Part shown: positions 1-12,848 of the stretch, in pieces | How the letters are laid out: each line of letters begins with the position of its first letter | How positions within the stretch are numbered: position 1 is the first letter of the stretch | Assembly: GCA_963971285.1 (NCBI GenBank) | Contig: OZ020248.1 | Coordinates: forward strand, 13,206,001 to 13,270,000 | Source of the DNA: Astropecten irregularis | Taxonomy: Eukaryota > Echinodermata > Asteroidea > Paxillosida > Astropectinidae | DNA length: 64,000 nt | Reading direction: 5' to 3' | Translations under genes and position numbers: made by a program | Notes under the pieces: model-generated | Seen by the model: only the letters and a program-made list of their open reading frames with translations | Database searches by the model: none | What the model was told of the DNA's origin: nothing

Positions 1-1205
1 GGTAGGACGGCCTAGCCGGATCGAAATCAACCCTGGTACAGGGTTGAAAATCTTAACCCGGTTCCAAACTGCATTTTGCGCCGTGTGATCTGTGTTGTAT
101 GAGCCGGTTCACCATAAACATAGTGTGAATGTTGCATCTCTTCGATCCGGTTAAAAAACTTGCCAAGTTGAACCGGGGTGGATCCGGGTTGGTTTCAACA
201 CGGATCGAAAAGGAGATTTAGAATTTTTAGAAGATTTAGAAGATTTAGTGTGAAAAGGCCTTTAGAATCCTTACATCCTATGAACTGCCATACCAGTGCT
301 CTAAAAATATGCCGGCATCCAAATGGTACTCGAATGGCATTGCTCAGAGCATCAGTCAGAAGCCATTTAACCACAAACAGTCACCTGAGTCATCCAGTAT
401 AATTTCAGTTAATGACAATTACATGTACAATTGTTTGTGTAAAAGTTTAAACGCTTCATTACTGGGAAGCCATGCCAATTACAGACTTGACCGGTGACAT
501 TCCTTTTGTGAGTATAAATCACCACGTCAAAAACAGAGGGCGCATACACATAATAGACTGGTTCCTGGTCCCGTCTTTATTTGTGTCTTCAATTATTAAC
601 AAAGCCAACATCGCCAGTTAAGACTATGCCAATTACTGTGCTTAGACTTTGACACCATGATGCAATGGACAAAGTACTGCATTAAAAGAGGATATAGGAG
701 TCTGTGTAACCTGTTATTCAGGCAGTCGCCGTAGATTTGTCAGGATAAAGAGTCCCCCAAACCCACACGACTGGAAGGATTAATTGAATAACGATCCAGT
801 TCCTGGAGTTACATCCCCTCTACCCCCTTCCCATCTTCCAAACTCCATCTCTGGAGAGCTGCTGTTTGGAAGGTAAGGACTGGATAACAATCCCTAGATG
901 GATCCACTAGCCACCCCTATGTACTGTCCCAACAACAAAACAACAACTTGGTTACCTTAGAGGCACAACTGGAAGAAGAGGCTCTGATGGTAAAAACAAG
1001 ACTAACCTCTTCGGGCCTCTGGAGAGTGGTTAGGAAGGAAAACAGTTTTAAGGCCTTTTCACACTGCAAGCTTTTAACCCGGGGCCAACTCAACCCGGGG
1101 CGAACTCCATTCCCGCCATCGGTTGATTTTGATTTTTCAACCCCGCGTTCATAACCCAGTGTCGTTTCACACTTGCCTCTTGCGAACCCACCTTCAACTC
1201 GGGGT

Positions 1206-1403
1206 GCTCGTTATAGCAGCGTTCCACTGTACATGTAAAGTCCTTTTCACACTGGACAAATCTTGGGGTTGACGCGGGGTTGGCGTGGGGTTGAAAAAAT
1301 TTCCAGTGTGAATCGCCGCCGATTTCAACCCCGCGTCAACCCCGAGATTTGTCCAGTGTGGAAAGGCCTTTTACATGTACAGTGGAACGCTGCTATAACG
1401 AGC
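1206..1403. repeat. Long palindrome, 77-bp arms
   Basis: Arms 1206-1282 and 1326-1403 are near-identical inverse copies (start GCTCGTTATAGCAGCGTTCC). The inner part GGACAAATC(T/C)YGGGGTTGACG looks like a separate MITE (CTTTTCACACTGG ends) inside a wider symmetric flank. Confidence 0.75.
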
Positions 1404-1852
1404 AGCGCTATAGTGAACATTTGGCTATACCAAACATCATCCTTGGATCCCAATTTTGTGTGTACAACACTGTCCACATACAAATCTGATTCTTTAATTC
1501 ACTATAACAAACGACCACTATGAAAAACAATGTCTGATTGCTTGATTTGTTTGATTGTTGTTTTTAAAATGGTACAAAGGGGGCTCTTAAAGAATGAAAC
1601 ATTCCAGACTGTCAATCAAACTGCGCGCGTTGACCAATGGGAGGGCGCCTTTTAATCAGGTGACTGCGAAAGCTCAACAACGGTTGATAACAATCATCGT
1701 TGTCATCCATTACCTCAGTCAAACTCGGTCACATGCGGCATGTAAAACACACACAAACCAACTGGCCAGTCATCTTGGACGGGGCTTTATATCATATGTA
1801 AGAGCCAAGGTGGATAGATTACTGCTAAGAAATTTATGTATGCTGATGCAGC

Positions 1853-2035
1853 TTTTTAATCATCAAACAACTGCAAGGGAAACTGACTGGAATAATCTTA
1901 AGTCATCGAAAAGTGAAAAAATAAAGACAAATTGACTGGAGCGGGATTCGAAACCAGCGACCTCCAGAACACCGTACCAGCACTCTTAAAACCTGCGCTA
2001 TCCAGCCCTACTTGGTTATTTGATGATTATATTAA
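1853..2035 (-). repeat. tRNA-like SINE copy
   Basis: On the minus strand: GGCTGGATAGC box A region, GGTTTCGAATCCCGCTCCAG box B region, then CAATTTGTC...CAGTTTCCCTTG and a tail to ATCAAATAA. tRNA-like head with pol III promoter boxes; the anticodon arm is not preserved. Confidence 0.6.
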
Positions 2036-3084
2036 TGACCACTTAAAAAGTCAAGGAACCAATGTCTGTGACATTATACATATTGTACCACTCTAAGTGT
2101 CTAAATAATTCACTTATATTTCCAGACTGGAAGCTGATCCTCTTTCATCGCTAATCTCTACATCTCAAAAAATGATAAGACGCGTCATTTGCACAAAACC
2201 TGATGCTCATTTGGTTATCAGATTTCGTCTGCGAACCAAAAAAATAAATAATCCACCGATGTTTTCTTTTTGTCTAATGGGAGATATATTCCCACTGACT
2301 GCTTGCTGGCACGTGTCCGTCTGTCAATGAGGCAAGCCTGCCAGGCAGCAGGAGCTGAAGCTACACCTGAGCCTGACTATGTCAATAGCAGCTGGTAGTG
2401 GAGTAGGGAGGGAAGAGACTGGGACATAGCAGCTGGGAGGATCAATTAAGCTCCCTTAACGAGAACATGATATTCCAAGAGAGGTGGAGGGGAAGGGATC
2501 GTGAGAGAGGGGTAATTGGATGATGGCGCTCCCATTGGACCAAATCCCAGAATGATGTCGATGTCTTCATTATTATTATCATCATTTCACACTGTGAGCC
2601 TAAATCTCTATCGGAATTTTTTTCTTACTTATAGACTCTCTAATTCCTTCAGGGGAGGAGATGGTGGGAGCTGATTGAAGGAATCCCAGAGAAGAGACCA
2701 TGAATCGATGGAGAGTACCCTCCAATGAGTGAGTAATCCTCCCCAGGGCTGTGTCATTAATGTTGGTGGGTGGATATAGGGGGAGGGAGGGGAAATTATG
2801 GAATCCGTGTACCGTACTGACATGAAGGGGATATGAGTGTTTACTTACAGACTCATTCAAGCCAAGTGAACCATCAACATTAAAGTACAGTTGAATTTGT
2901 GCCAAACATGTAGATGGCCTTGTAATTGGTGCTGTGCACTGCAAGGGCATACACTTAATTGGATTCTTATTAGTAACATTGTTTCTGTTTCTGTATTTTG
3001 TTTTATAACTATACACATGTGATTTTGATGCAAATCGTGTCATCGTGACGAATTTGGCCTACCTCTTCAATGAGTTATATGTTG

Positions 3085-3540
3085 GGTTTAGGATTCTGGG
3101 TTTTAGGTTATCAATTGCGTTGTGGGTTTGGGGCTTATGGTTTATGGTTTATGGTTTTATAGAGTTTATGGTTTAAGCCTTTAAGGTTTAGGTATTTGGT
3201 TTCAGATTTTGGGGTTTGCGTTTTTGGTTTTGGGTTTAGATTTTAGGGTTCAAAGTTCTAGGTTTGGGGTTTTAGGTTTTAGCTTTCGGATTTGGGGTTT
3301 TGGGCAAATTAGGTTTTGGATTTTAGGTTTTGGATTTTGGTTTTGGTTTGGGTTTGGGGTTCTGGGTTTTAGGTTTTATGTTTTGGGTTTAGGATTTTTG
3401 AATAAAGATTTTTGGTTTTGGGTTTTAGGTTTCGGCTTTAGGATTTGGGTTCTGGGTTTTAGGTTTTGGGATTTGGGATTTGGGTTTGGGGATTTTGGGT
3501 TTTAAGTTTAGGGTTTTGAGTTTTGGATTTTGATTTAAAT
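3085..3540 (+). repeat. Degenerate GGGTTTTAGG-type simple repeat
   Basis: About 450 bp of G/T-rich sequence made of TTTTGGGTTTAGG and TTTTAGG variants, resembling scrambled telomere-like words. Open frames here encode only Phe/Gly/Leu-rich repeats and are not genes. Confidence 0.75.
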
Positions 3541-4088
3541 TTGGGATACATGTAAATGGCAAACCAGATACCAGTGCTATACAAGTGCTGTGCTATCATC
3601 ACAAAAAATGAATCGATTTTTGTTTTTTTCTGATTATGAAAGCCAAGTCTAAATCCAGGAAAGTGTGATCAAAGTGTGTTCAAATGAGTCAATTCCTGCC
3701 ATGGGCCAAGCAAATACTAATTAAGCCCTTCTCCAGTCAGTGTGATAAATTTCCTCTCGTTGGTGTGAGGAAGGTGTTAAAATGGGGTTCCATCAAAGGT
3801 CAGGCACATATACAAGAAGGCTCCGTTTCATTGGTGAGCACTGCATAATGCAGCGAGCCTGACTGAAGCGCAAGGAAAGGTGGCAGGAGATGAGGTCCAA
3901 TTAGTATTGTAATTTTGCTCTTTGGGTGACTCTGTAGTGCACACACGTCCTCTCATGTTACCCTCTATTTGAATGGCAAAGGCATTCTATCTGATTACAG
4001 CTAACCTGATCAAAATCCCCAGTGGCATCAAGTTGCCAGAATGCCTGAACTTCAGTGTCCACTTCAGTCAGCTTCCCTTGAGACCTAA

Positions 4089-4348
4089 GGCCAATTTCAT
4101 AGAGATGCTTAGCACAAAAAAATTGTTTAGCACAAAAATGGCTTGCCCAATACATGGAGGAATGACCAATAAAACAAACCACCATTGAACATTCAATTTG
4201 ATATTCATGGTCAGCTAACAACAGCCAAAGAACAATTGCAAGTGATACACAACACATGGAAATTTGGTTGTTAATCCTGTTTTTATTAAGGCAGAAATGT
4301 CATGCTTAGCAATTTTTTGTGTTAAGCAGCTCTATGAAATTGGCCCCT
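4089..4348. mobile_element. GGCCAATTTCATAGAG MITE (family E)
   Basis: Inverted ends GGCCAATTTCATAGAGATGC and inverse of GGCCAATTTCATAGAGCTGC. Interior holds GCTTAGCACAAA words at both ends. Related copies at 4357-4740, 12280-12495, 12602-12848 and 35015-35250. Confidence 0.65.
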
Positions 4349-4356
4349 GGGGTCTT

Positions 4357-4740
4357 TCACGGACCTGCTTAGCACAAAAATTTGATAAGCATGAAATTTC
4401 TGGTTTCGTGGCTTCAGACTTCCAAACGAACAAAGATAAATTGACTATTTGGAACACCACCAACGTATGGATGGCTCAGTTGGTAGAGCGCATGTATGGT
4501 ATTCACAAGGTCTAGCTCCATTATAAATTTTTCTTTGTTCAATTTTCAATGACGTTAATAAAAACAGGATTAAGAACCAAATTTCCATGTGCTGTGTATC
4601 ACTTGTGATTGTTTTTGGGCTGGTTTTTTTCACTGACCATGAATATCAAATGGATTTTTTCAGGGTGGTTTGTTTTATTGGGCAAGACATTTTTGTGCTG
4701 AGCAATTTTTTTGTGCTTAGCAGCTCCATGAAATTGGCCC
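4357..4740. mobile_element. MITE family E copy split by a SINE
   Basis: The left piece (4364-4400) and right piece (4555-4740) read as one family E element. The tRNA-like SINE at 4404-4551 lies between them, so it inserted into the MITE. Confidence 0.55.
4404..4551 (+). repeat. tRNA-like SINE copy nested in a MITE
   Basis: GGATGGCTCAGTTGGTAGAG box A and a decayed box B. Preceded by GACTATTTGGAACACCACCAA as in other copies. Confidence 0.55.
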
Positions 4741-4868
4741 TTGGTAGGACCTTGTACTCAAGAAGAGTCCATGATAGTGGACATTGGATGCAAACATGAA
4801 GCCGCTAACTACAATTCTGCTTTCAGAAATTCAAGTTAAGAATTGATGCAAGAAAAAAAAATAATTTA

Positions 4869-5033
4869 ACCAAAACTGTGCTGGGGTTGATTTCATCAAA
4901 TTCATCTTAACTAATCAATCATAGTACTGATGATGCATTGCAGCCCTAGGCAGCCATGGATACGATGGGTTATATCCGATGGGTAACTCAAATTATGATC
5001 GATCGTAGGGCTTCGAGAAATCGACCCCAGGGA
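4869..5033. mobile_element. GGGGTCGATTTC...CGATCGTAGGGCT MITE (family F)
   Basis: Ends are TGGGGTTGATTTCATCAAA and GAAATCGACCCCA; the interior contains GATGCATTGCAGCCCTAGG and ATCGTAGGGCTTCG. Related: 11448-11582 and 46768-46910. Confidence 0.55.
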
Positions 5034-5126
5034 TCTTAGCGTGAAAAGAGGATCTTAACATACTTGCTGTATTCCAGCTTATACACACATGTAACTGGAA
5101 ACCACATACATGTATCTAGGAGAGCA

Positions 5127-5273
5127 ATGGGAGACTTTGGAGCTGGGTGTTCAACTTGATAGTGCAAGCGCACAACAACGCGCGCATGCTCACAATTGCA
5201 CGCGCATGCTCAGAGCTAGCAAATAAGAGACTTCAGTCTGCTCTCGCCAACGTCTCAAAAGTCTCCCATTACT
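5127..5273. mobile_element. AATGGGAGACTTTGGAG MITE (family B)
   Basis: Ends are CAATGGGAGACTTTGGAG and AAAGTCTCCCATT. The centre holds alternating CGCGCATGCTC words. Diverged relative to the copies at 41003 and 58165. Confidence 0.6.
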
Positions 5274-6299
5274 TACTCAAGGTGACAGGGGCAGGGCAGG
5301 AGAGTCATGACCCCTGTTGCTGATTCTTTAAAAAAATAAAGTCACAGGTCATGATGCCAAAATTCATAAACCGTTCTTAATTTGGAATATAATTTTCACC
5401 AAAAAAATGCGTTCATCAAATGCTTTGACCGCACCACAGTTCATCAAACATTTCTGAAGCCCTTGAGTGGGCCCCTGACCCCATGCCATAATTGCGCTTG
5501 CAATATTTCATCTTTCATATCATTCGGGAGACCCTCGTCACAAATTCCTGTCTACGCTACACCTGTGTTTGCACTGGCCGGAACGGTGTACAGCGTACGG
5601 AGGCCATTACATGTATGATGGATAGGCGCCTTAATTTATGTGTACGTATTCTAAAAACTTAAGCTTCATCGGTCGACCATTACACATCCCATCCAGATAT
5701 CATATCCGTATGTAATTTATGTGGCATGTAGCCATGTGCACATGCAATAAATCATATGCATACCCGTGGATATGTTTAATCACGATAAAATTCCAATCAA
5801 AATTTTGACATTGCCGAGAAGACATGAATGATTTATCAGGCAGGTGATATGGTGTACTGTATGCACAGATCGTCACTCAACCAGACGAGAGTAGAATGTT
5901 CAAATGACATGGGGAAGGACTTTCCAGGTTTGTTTTTTGTCTTCATTTAGCAATCATTTAAATTCATTTCGCACTATCATTTCCAAAATTTGTTCATGAA
6001 TAGCCTTCCGGCTTCCCAAATTTCAATAGAAGATGATTTGACATTGTACAAAATATTATACCGACACCACCGCAGTGTTGCAATCTGTGTGCCGCCACCA
6101 AGCATCTTCATGTTTTTTTCGGAATTACTGCATAGATTATATTTTGTTTTGCGTATTTTTCTTTATTCAATTGAATGAGGCATGAAAATAATCACATTGA
6201 AATTCTGCCTATTTGCATTTCTAGTACACACAGTACAAATATAGTACGTGTGCATGTGCAGCCCTGTATATCTGCTCTGCTGAATTGTATTTAATAAAT

Positions 6300-6415
6300 G
6301 ATTTAATCATCAAAAATAACCACAAGGGAAACTGACTGAATGTTTTTGAGTCATTGAAAGGTGAACAAAGGAAAATTGACTAAAGCGGGATTCGAACCGG
6401 CTACCTCCTGAATTA
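6300..6415 (-). repeat. tRNA-like SINE fragment
   Basis: The minus strand has CGGTTCGAATCCCGCTTTAG followed by the family tail; the tRNA head is truncated. Confidence 0.5.
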
Positions 6416-7535
6416 TAACAAATCATTTGACTGAACTCTTTCCAATTAGAGAAGAAAAGGAAAATCGGGATGATTTAATTACGGCAAATTACCTATAGTA
6501 CATTACAGCCATTGGTTTTCAGGCACTAGCCAGATCTCTCCAGGGCAAATACCCAAATAAACAGCTATCTAGATCTCCAGGTGCTATCATTTATTGAAAC
6601 AAATTAAATTCAGATAAAAACCCAGGCCACTCGTTACACATTCTCAGCAGCTTTTTTATAACTGCAGGCACAAAATCACTACTGGCCCAGGTGTATCACG
6701 GAGACGATTGTCATCAATGCAGCAGGATACCTCGGGCAAGATAAGAAAAAAAGACCTACTGAAAATTTCTTTTTTCTTCAATTCTCTACTCACGAGTCCC
6801 ACTGAGACGCAAATATGCTCTAGTGGCTGAGTTTAGGGAGAGAGGGAGAGAGATAGTAGAGTGTGTGTGTCATCACTATGGGATCTGCATCTCTACATGA
6901 GAGAGTAGAGACGGAGCTTTAAGGACTGTTCATTGATGCGGAGGATCTGAAGGAAGACAATTTTTTCCATCTCTCTAATACTCTCTGCAGACTGGAGACC
7001 GAGGTGACAGGTTTTTACTGCTTTTTTTTGTTTCGGGATCGGTATTTATTGAAGTATCAGTACCAGAAGAAACCATGACTGACTTTTATTCATCTTAAAG
7101 ATGCACTGTGTAAATCCTATTTCAGGCTACAGCAGTTACATGCATGTACCGGTATGCATAATTAGGGAGGTATAGTTTTACAAAGGCTACACTTTATGAT
7201 GGCATTTGCTTCAGTGCCCCTCATTGCCAACATTACATGAAGGTGCCCCTGGTCATTGCCTTATAATTAGAGCATGTATGTACATGCGTGTACATATGTA
7301 ATACCTGCCAACATTTCAAGATTTAACTCATGGATTACAAAAACCTTATTTTACATGCAAAATGAAAGAAAAAGTCTTACTTTCACTCCAAACCACATGA
7401 GGTACATATAAAATGTATGTATATATAATTTCAAATTTCAATTATAAATCAGAAATTCTCATTGTGCTACATGTATATTTTATGTCAAAACAATTACATC
7501 ATAAAAACCGTGTTAAATAAAAAACAAATGACTAA

Positions 7536-7876
7536 TTAAAAGTACTATCATACTTTGGTAGCATACTGAAACTGAAATCTTCAGATTTACCTTTAACTTA
7601 CAGGGTATAAAGATGACTGATAGAAACAAATTATCGTTCAAGTTTTTCTGCCTGAAAAGCTGAATTTATCTTTAAAAGAGTAAACCCAGTCACCAAAATC
7701 AAAAATTGTAAAAAGATTTTTAAAATACTGTTAACATTTTTCACTGTTTTCTCAAAACGAGCGCACCGTATGGGACTAGAAATTTCACAGATGATCGTTG
7801 CTGTATCTTTTAAAAATATTTTTGACCATGAATCTGCATTTCTTTGACAAAGACCAAAGAATGATAAATTACCTAA
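7536..7876 (+). mobile_element. TTAA-type MITE (family A), diverged copy
   Basis: The left end matches AGGTAGTATCATACTTTGGT and the right end the inverse (ACCAAAGAATGATA). It abuts the next copy with no spacer. Confidence 0.65.
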
Positions 7877-8206
7877 AACAGAAATGTTCACAGATTTACG
7901 TATAACTTACAGGGTATGAAGATGGTGGTGGTAGAAACATACTGTTAAAATTGTTCTGCCTGAAATGCTGGATTTATCCAGAAAAGAGTAAAACAATGAC
8001 AGAAAATCTGTTTGATCTTTTAAAAGATCAAAAATAAAAGAGAAAAGACTTAAGAAATACTGTGGCTGTTTTTCACTGTTTTTATCAAAAAGTGGGCATC
8101 GAATGGGACTGAACATTTCACAGATGACTGTTACTCTATCTGTCTTGATATTTTTGTCCATGAATCTGTATTTCTTTGACAAAGCCCAAAGAATGATACC
8201 TTTAAG
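7877..8206 (+). mobile_element. TTAA-type MITE (family A), adjoining copy
   Basis: The internal sequence CAGAAATGTTCACAGATTTA... and the GATCTTTTAAAAGATC hairpin are present. The left terminus is shared with or lost to the previous copy; it ends near ATGATACCTTTAA. Confidence 0.65.
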
Positions 8207-8588
8207 CCAAGGCTGACTGACTCAAGCATGCTTGGGGAGGGAGGGGAGGGTAGAGTGAGATGAAAGATTGGACTCTGGACTCTAAAGATGAACCACATAA
8301 TGATCAATCAATGGGACACACTGGATTATATAGCGCAGAGTGTGATATTTATACTAGGTTCGGCTGGATGATAATCTATTAACTCTGAGCTTGCATGCAA
8401 AGTGGCATGGTATCTCCAGAGACTGCCTAGGCTATCATGTATCATGTGCACTGACAATAATTATATGACGCTGAATAAACCCAGCGCTGACTCACAATTC
8501 ATTGTCGGCTTGTTTTTTTTTTCATCTATTAACGTACAACAAAGTGTAAGAAATTACTTAGATTCTTCTATAATATTGCCAAGCTTAA

Positions 8589-8953
8589 AGGCAGTATCAT
8601 ACTTTGGTAAGAAACCAAAACAGAAATGTTCAGAGATTTACGTATAACTTACAGCGTATGAAGATGGTGGTGGTAGAAACATACCATTAAAATGTTTCTG
8701 CCTGAAATGGTGTATTTATCCAGAAATTAGTAAAACAACGATCAAAAATCTTTTTGATCTTTTAAAAGATCAAAAATAAAAGAGAAAAGACTTAAAAAAA
8801 TATTGTGGCTGTTTTTCACTGTTTTCTCAAAAAGTGAGCAACTTATGGGACTGAAATTTTCACAGATGACTGTGACTGTATCTGTCTTGATATTTTTGCC
8901 CATGAATTTGCATTTCTTTGACAAAAACCAAAGTATGATAATTACCTTTATAT
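8589..8953 (+). mobile_element. TTAA-type MITE (family A)
   Basis: It starts after TTAA with AGGCAGTATCATACTTTGGT and ends CCAAAGTATGATAATTACCTTTA. The central GATCTTTTAAAAGATC palindrome is intact. Confidence 0.75.
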
Positions 8954-11447
8954 TAACCTCTTGGAATTGTTTACTTTCTTGTGCTTATTTTTGCCTTTTA
9001 ACTTTAACAAATATGGAAATAAATGAGAATTGAATTGAATAAACGTTCTGTAATTTTTTTCAAGTCAGACTGGTATATATTAAACATGTGGATCGTTTTG
9101 GCTGAGGCCACATTTCAATATTTGGCAAATAACATGTAGGCCTATGATACAATAATTGTACAATGGGTACATGGTGATGCCCAGCTCAGTGCAGGATGAA
9201 AATGTCCAACGCAGGATATTGATGGGTTAGTAGACAATGGAATAGACTATGATGGTACATGTAGCTCTGTCACATGACTGATGGACGGTCATCGTGAGAT
9301 CTTATCTTTCCACGAACAAATGACGGAAACAGCACAATACCACAGCACAGCCATGAATTTCACAAATGCGGTCAAAAACAATGCCAGGGTCAAATTTTGC
9401 TATCATGTAGTTAGTTTATAATACATGTATAAAGACACTCCCTAAAGTCTGTATGTAATGTACAGCACGTGGCAGACTTCAGACTTTGCTTTCTGGAAAC
9501 CATCCCTTAATATAGGAAATCCTTCATTATACCGTACACACAACTGCACACTTAAACTTAAATCCACAGGGAATTACCAAGAGAGACAAAAACCCTTTAT
9601 ACATTGTACTGAAATCAATATAAACTTCAGCTGCATTGCACAATCCAATTACAGGTTTTATTTTATGGTGTGCTAGTGTTTCACACACAACCTATGGGTA
9701 AGGATATTTGATTTAGTAGGCCTGTGGGCCTACTCAAGCTCGGCTGGCCACAATCAAGAGTGTCTTCAGTATGAGGTGAAAAGGTCACCGCAGGGTTGCT
9801 AGAATCCATCTTCCACATGGTCAAATAATTTCCCACAGAACAAATAAACAAGCTTTCGGTTTTTTAAACATATCTCTCTGTCCAAATTAAGTTTACTTTG
9901 TACTTTTCCATTCAATCCATAGATAGGTAATTGCATTTTTTTTTCAAGTTACCAAAAGGACTATGCCATCAACAGAAGGTAATTTTTTTCAACTGCAATA
10001 CCAGAAAGTTAATAGTGTTATTGCAAGGAACAAACAACTGCTATGCAAACTGTGGTTTCGTTGTGATAACTGGACATAATTGGCCACGCCTTGTATTATC
10101 TCATTTAATATCCAGAAAGCAGCAATTGTCCATATGTACATGCAAGCCTGCAATTCCAATTTTATATAACAAAATTCAAATTGCCATAGAATAAGCACTG
10201 CATTTTCTGGCCAGGGCTGCAAAAACCATTAAATTGAACAACATGACCATTGTGAACTGGTTTAACTACTGGGGGTACAAGGTCAAGTATGTGTACTTGT
10301 TGCACTGTGCAGTATCTGCATTATACCAGTATGCATGTACATGTAATATTTGGGCTTTGTACCAGTACAATGTAGCATTTGGTGTTTACATAAAAACTGG
10401 TGATTCATGTTGCAGGAAAAACCAGCTGCAGTGGCAATGTTAATGCAAGCCACAGGTTCTAACCACAGTTAAGCCTCATAAATGTATACATGTAGATCTA
10501 TCTACATTGTACATTGGACTGTGCGACACAGAATGTCGCATTTTATAAAAGTACATTTTACACATAATCATAATACAGTGTGCATTGTACATGTAGGCCC
10601 TATATCATAACACTTGAACATCGCGTTGTGCTTGCGAACATTTCTGATTAAAAGTTCAAATCAATAAGTCTCTTTTCGGTATAAACTTCTTGTCCATTTT
10701 ATCTTTGACTTTGAGCTTAATTTTTGTACCAGTGTGCACAGCGTTGAATGCATGGTTTGAAGATGAATTTCACCCTACGTTCAGATTTGGTCCTTATAAT
10801 CGGGGGGTGAGGGCCATTTTTAGGGAAGGTTATTTTTTACCACCAAACCCCGAACCCAACATGTTTGGCGGGGCAACGGAACAAATCCCAGCAAGCGTCG
10901 ACACTACGGGTTTGCCGGAGAAAGTTCTGATTTATTATCACAACACAGTGTCAATCTGTTAAGCAACTTGTTGCAGAGAGTAAAGAGTTTGTCTGTTGGT
11001 GAGTTTGCGGTAAGCGAAGAAACAAATCAAATTTAAAGCTTTCACAGTTCAGGGTAGGCCTACATGTAATCAACAGAAGAGTTTTCCAAAAACCAAATCT
11101 TTTCAAATGGAAAAAAAAGTTTTAATTTGCAAAGAGAAAGTGAAATTGTCCATTGTTTTATCAAGCATTATTTACATTCCTAGGAAGCAAGCGTTGGTAA
11201 ATATGTACATCCTATGCCATACTGTATTTTTGTGGCCAATGATTAATCTATTCTCGGCTACTGGCAAAAAGCCAGCAAAAATACATAAACAAAACACTTG
11301 AGGTGTCTGTTTTCACTAACCAAATCCTGAAACAATAGCCCCTGTAAAATAGATCATGCTCATCATTTGGTTTACTACGTGTATGTACACTGTATGTGTA
11401 CACGCCCACAAATGTATGTACAGAGAATATAGGGGATCCGATCAGGG

Positions 11448-11582
11448 GTCGATATTTCACCAAATTCATCGTAACTTACTATCAATCGTAGGACTTATGA
11501 TGCATCGCAGCCCTACATAGGATTTGCCCCACTAAACTCAAGTTACGATCCATCATAGGGCTTTTTTGTAAAATCAACCACA
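11448..11582. mobile_element. MITE family F copy
   Basis: Starts GGTCGATATTTCACCAAATTC; interior GATGCATCGCAGCCCTACAT; ends AAAATCAACCACAGG. Confidence 0.55.
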
Positions 11583-11935
11583 GGTGTCAGAAGGTACTAT
11601 GTACAAAGTTGAATAAAATTTCCATTTGTCAGGAAGTTGGACGTCAAACATCATCCAGGCAAAAATATACTTTCAGTTTGTGTGTGTGAGAACCAAATCT
11701 GAACGTGTAGCTTTTGAAATCTGGTTTCTTTTTTATATTGGTTTCATTTTTCTGCTCTTAAATTCGACTCTCCTGTGTTGATGGAGATTTGACACTCATT
11801 TTCTTGACAATATGAAAGTGTTTTGGAAATTGGAGAGACCGTTTGTCCATCGTCATGCGTCATTTCTGCTTGAATATCTGGTTTAGGAGCAGTTTGGAGT
11901 AGAATGTTATTTGCTTGGAGTTAGAATGGCCTGAT

Positions 11936-12078
11936 GTTTTGATCCTAGCAGAATCTTTCTCAAAGGCCCTGACGTACCGATCCTAGCAGAATCTTCCTCA
12001 AAGGCCCTGACGTATCCATCCTAGCAGGATCTTTCTCAAAGGCTAAAAGGCCTTTGAGAAAGATCCTGCTAGGATTGA
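11936..12078. repeat. GATCCTGCTAGGATC hairpin repeat cluster
   Basis: Three direct copies and one inverse copy of a 40-bp unit with ATCCTAGCAGAATCTTTCTC and AAAGGCCCTGACGTA. Single units of the same family lie near 50570, 53280, 55095 and 61100. Confidence 0.6.
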
Positions 12079-12279
12079 AACGTCATGCCCTCCTGCATAG
12101 AACTTTTTTTTTATAAACATTTTATATCAGATGTATTTCAGGCCATTATTTTGGTTAATGAGCAGTTTGTAGCATTTTATTACTTGTATTGAATACATGT
12201 ATATTATTTGAATAAATTTAATAAATTTTTGAAAAATTAAACTCTACACGCAACATTTGCACGTTATTATTGATGACCA

Positions 12280-12495
12280 GGGGCCAATTTTATAGAGCAA
12301 AAAATGTGCTTAAGCATGAAAAGTCTTCCTCGATCAAACAGGATTTTACCAACCAAATTTTCACGTGATGTTCACTGTTGTTGACTTGTATTCGGCCATT
12401 GTTTGCCGAGCATAACATTCACAAGGAGTTTTGACTGGCATACTGATTTTACTAACCAAGGTTTTTAGTGATTAAGCAGCTCTATGAAATTGGCT
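12280..12495. mobile_element. MITE family E copy
   Basis: Begins GGGGCCAATTTTATAGAGC, ends GAAATTGGCTCC, with GCTTAAGCATGAAAAGTC words inside. Same type as 35015-35250. Confidence 0.55.
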
Positions 12496-12601
12496 CCAGG
12501 GTGTAAGAATATTTGCAAGGTCATTCTTCATTCAGTGAACAAGTGCAGTAGCCCAAGTGCATGTTCAGAGCAAGGACACTGATGCGTATTTCAACGCCCT
12601 G

Positions 12602-12848
12602 GGGCCAATTTTATGGAGATGCTTAGCACAAAAAAATTGCTCAGCACAAAAATGCCTTGCCCAATAATACAATCCACCATTAAACATTCCACTTCAAATT
12701 CATGGTCAGCGATAAACAGCCAAAGAACAATCACAAGTGATAGGCCTACACAACACATGGACATTTTGGTAATTTATCCTGTTTTATTAAGCCACACATT
12801 TCATGGTTGGCAAATTTTTGTGCTAAGCAGGGCCCTGAAATTGGCCCC
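12602..12848. mobile_element. MITE family E copy near TTYH exon 5
   Basis: Begins GGGGCCAATTTTATGGAGAT and ends with its inverse, CTGAAATTGGCCCC. It lies about 100 bp from TTYH exon 5. Confidence 0.6.

Noticed and set aside
2600-3043. 147-codon minus-strand frame
   Set aside because: I checked it as a possible TTYH 3' exon; it has no transmembrane or family motif.
3209-3505. 98-codon Phe/Gly/Leu repeat frame
   Set aside because: Translation of the GGGTTTTAGG simple repeat.
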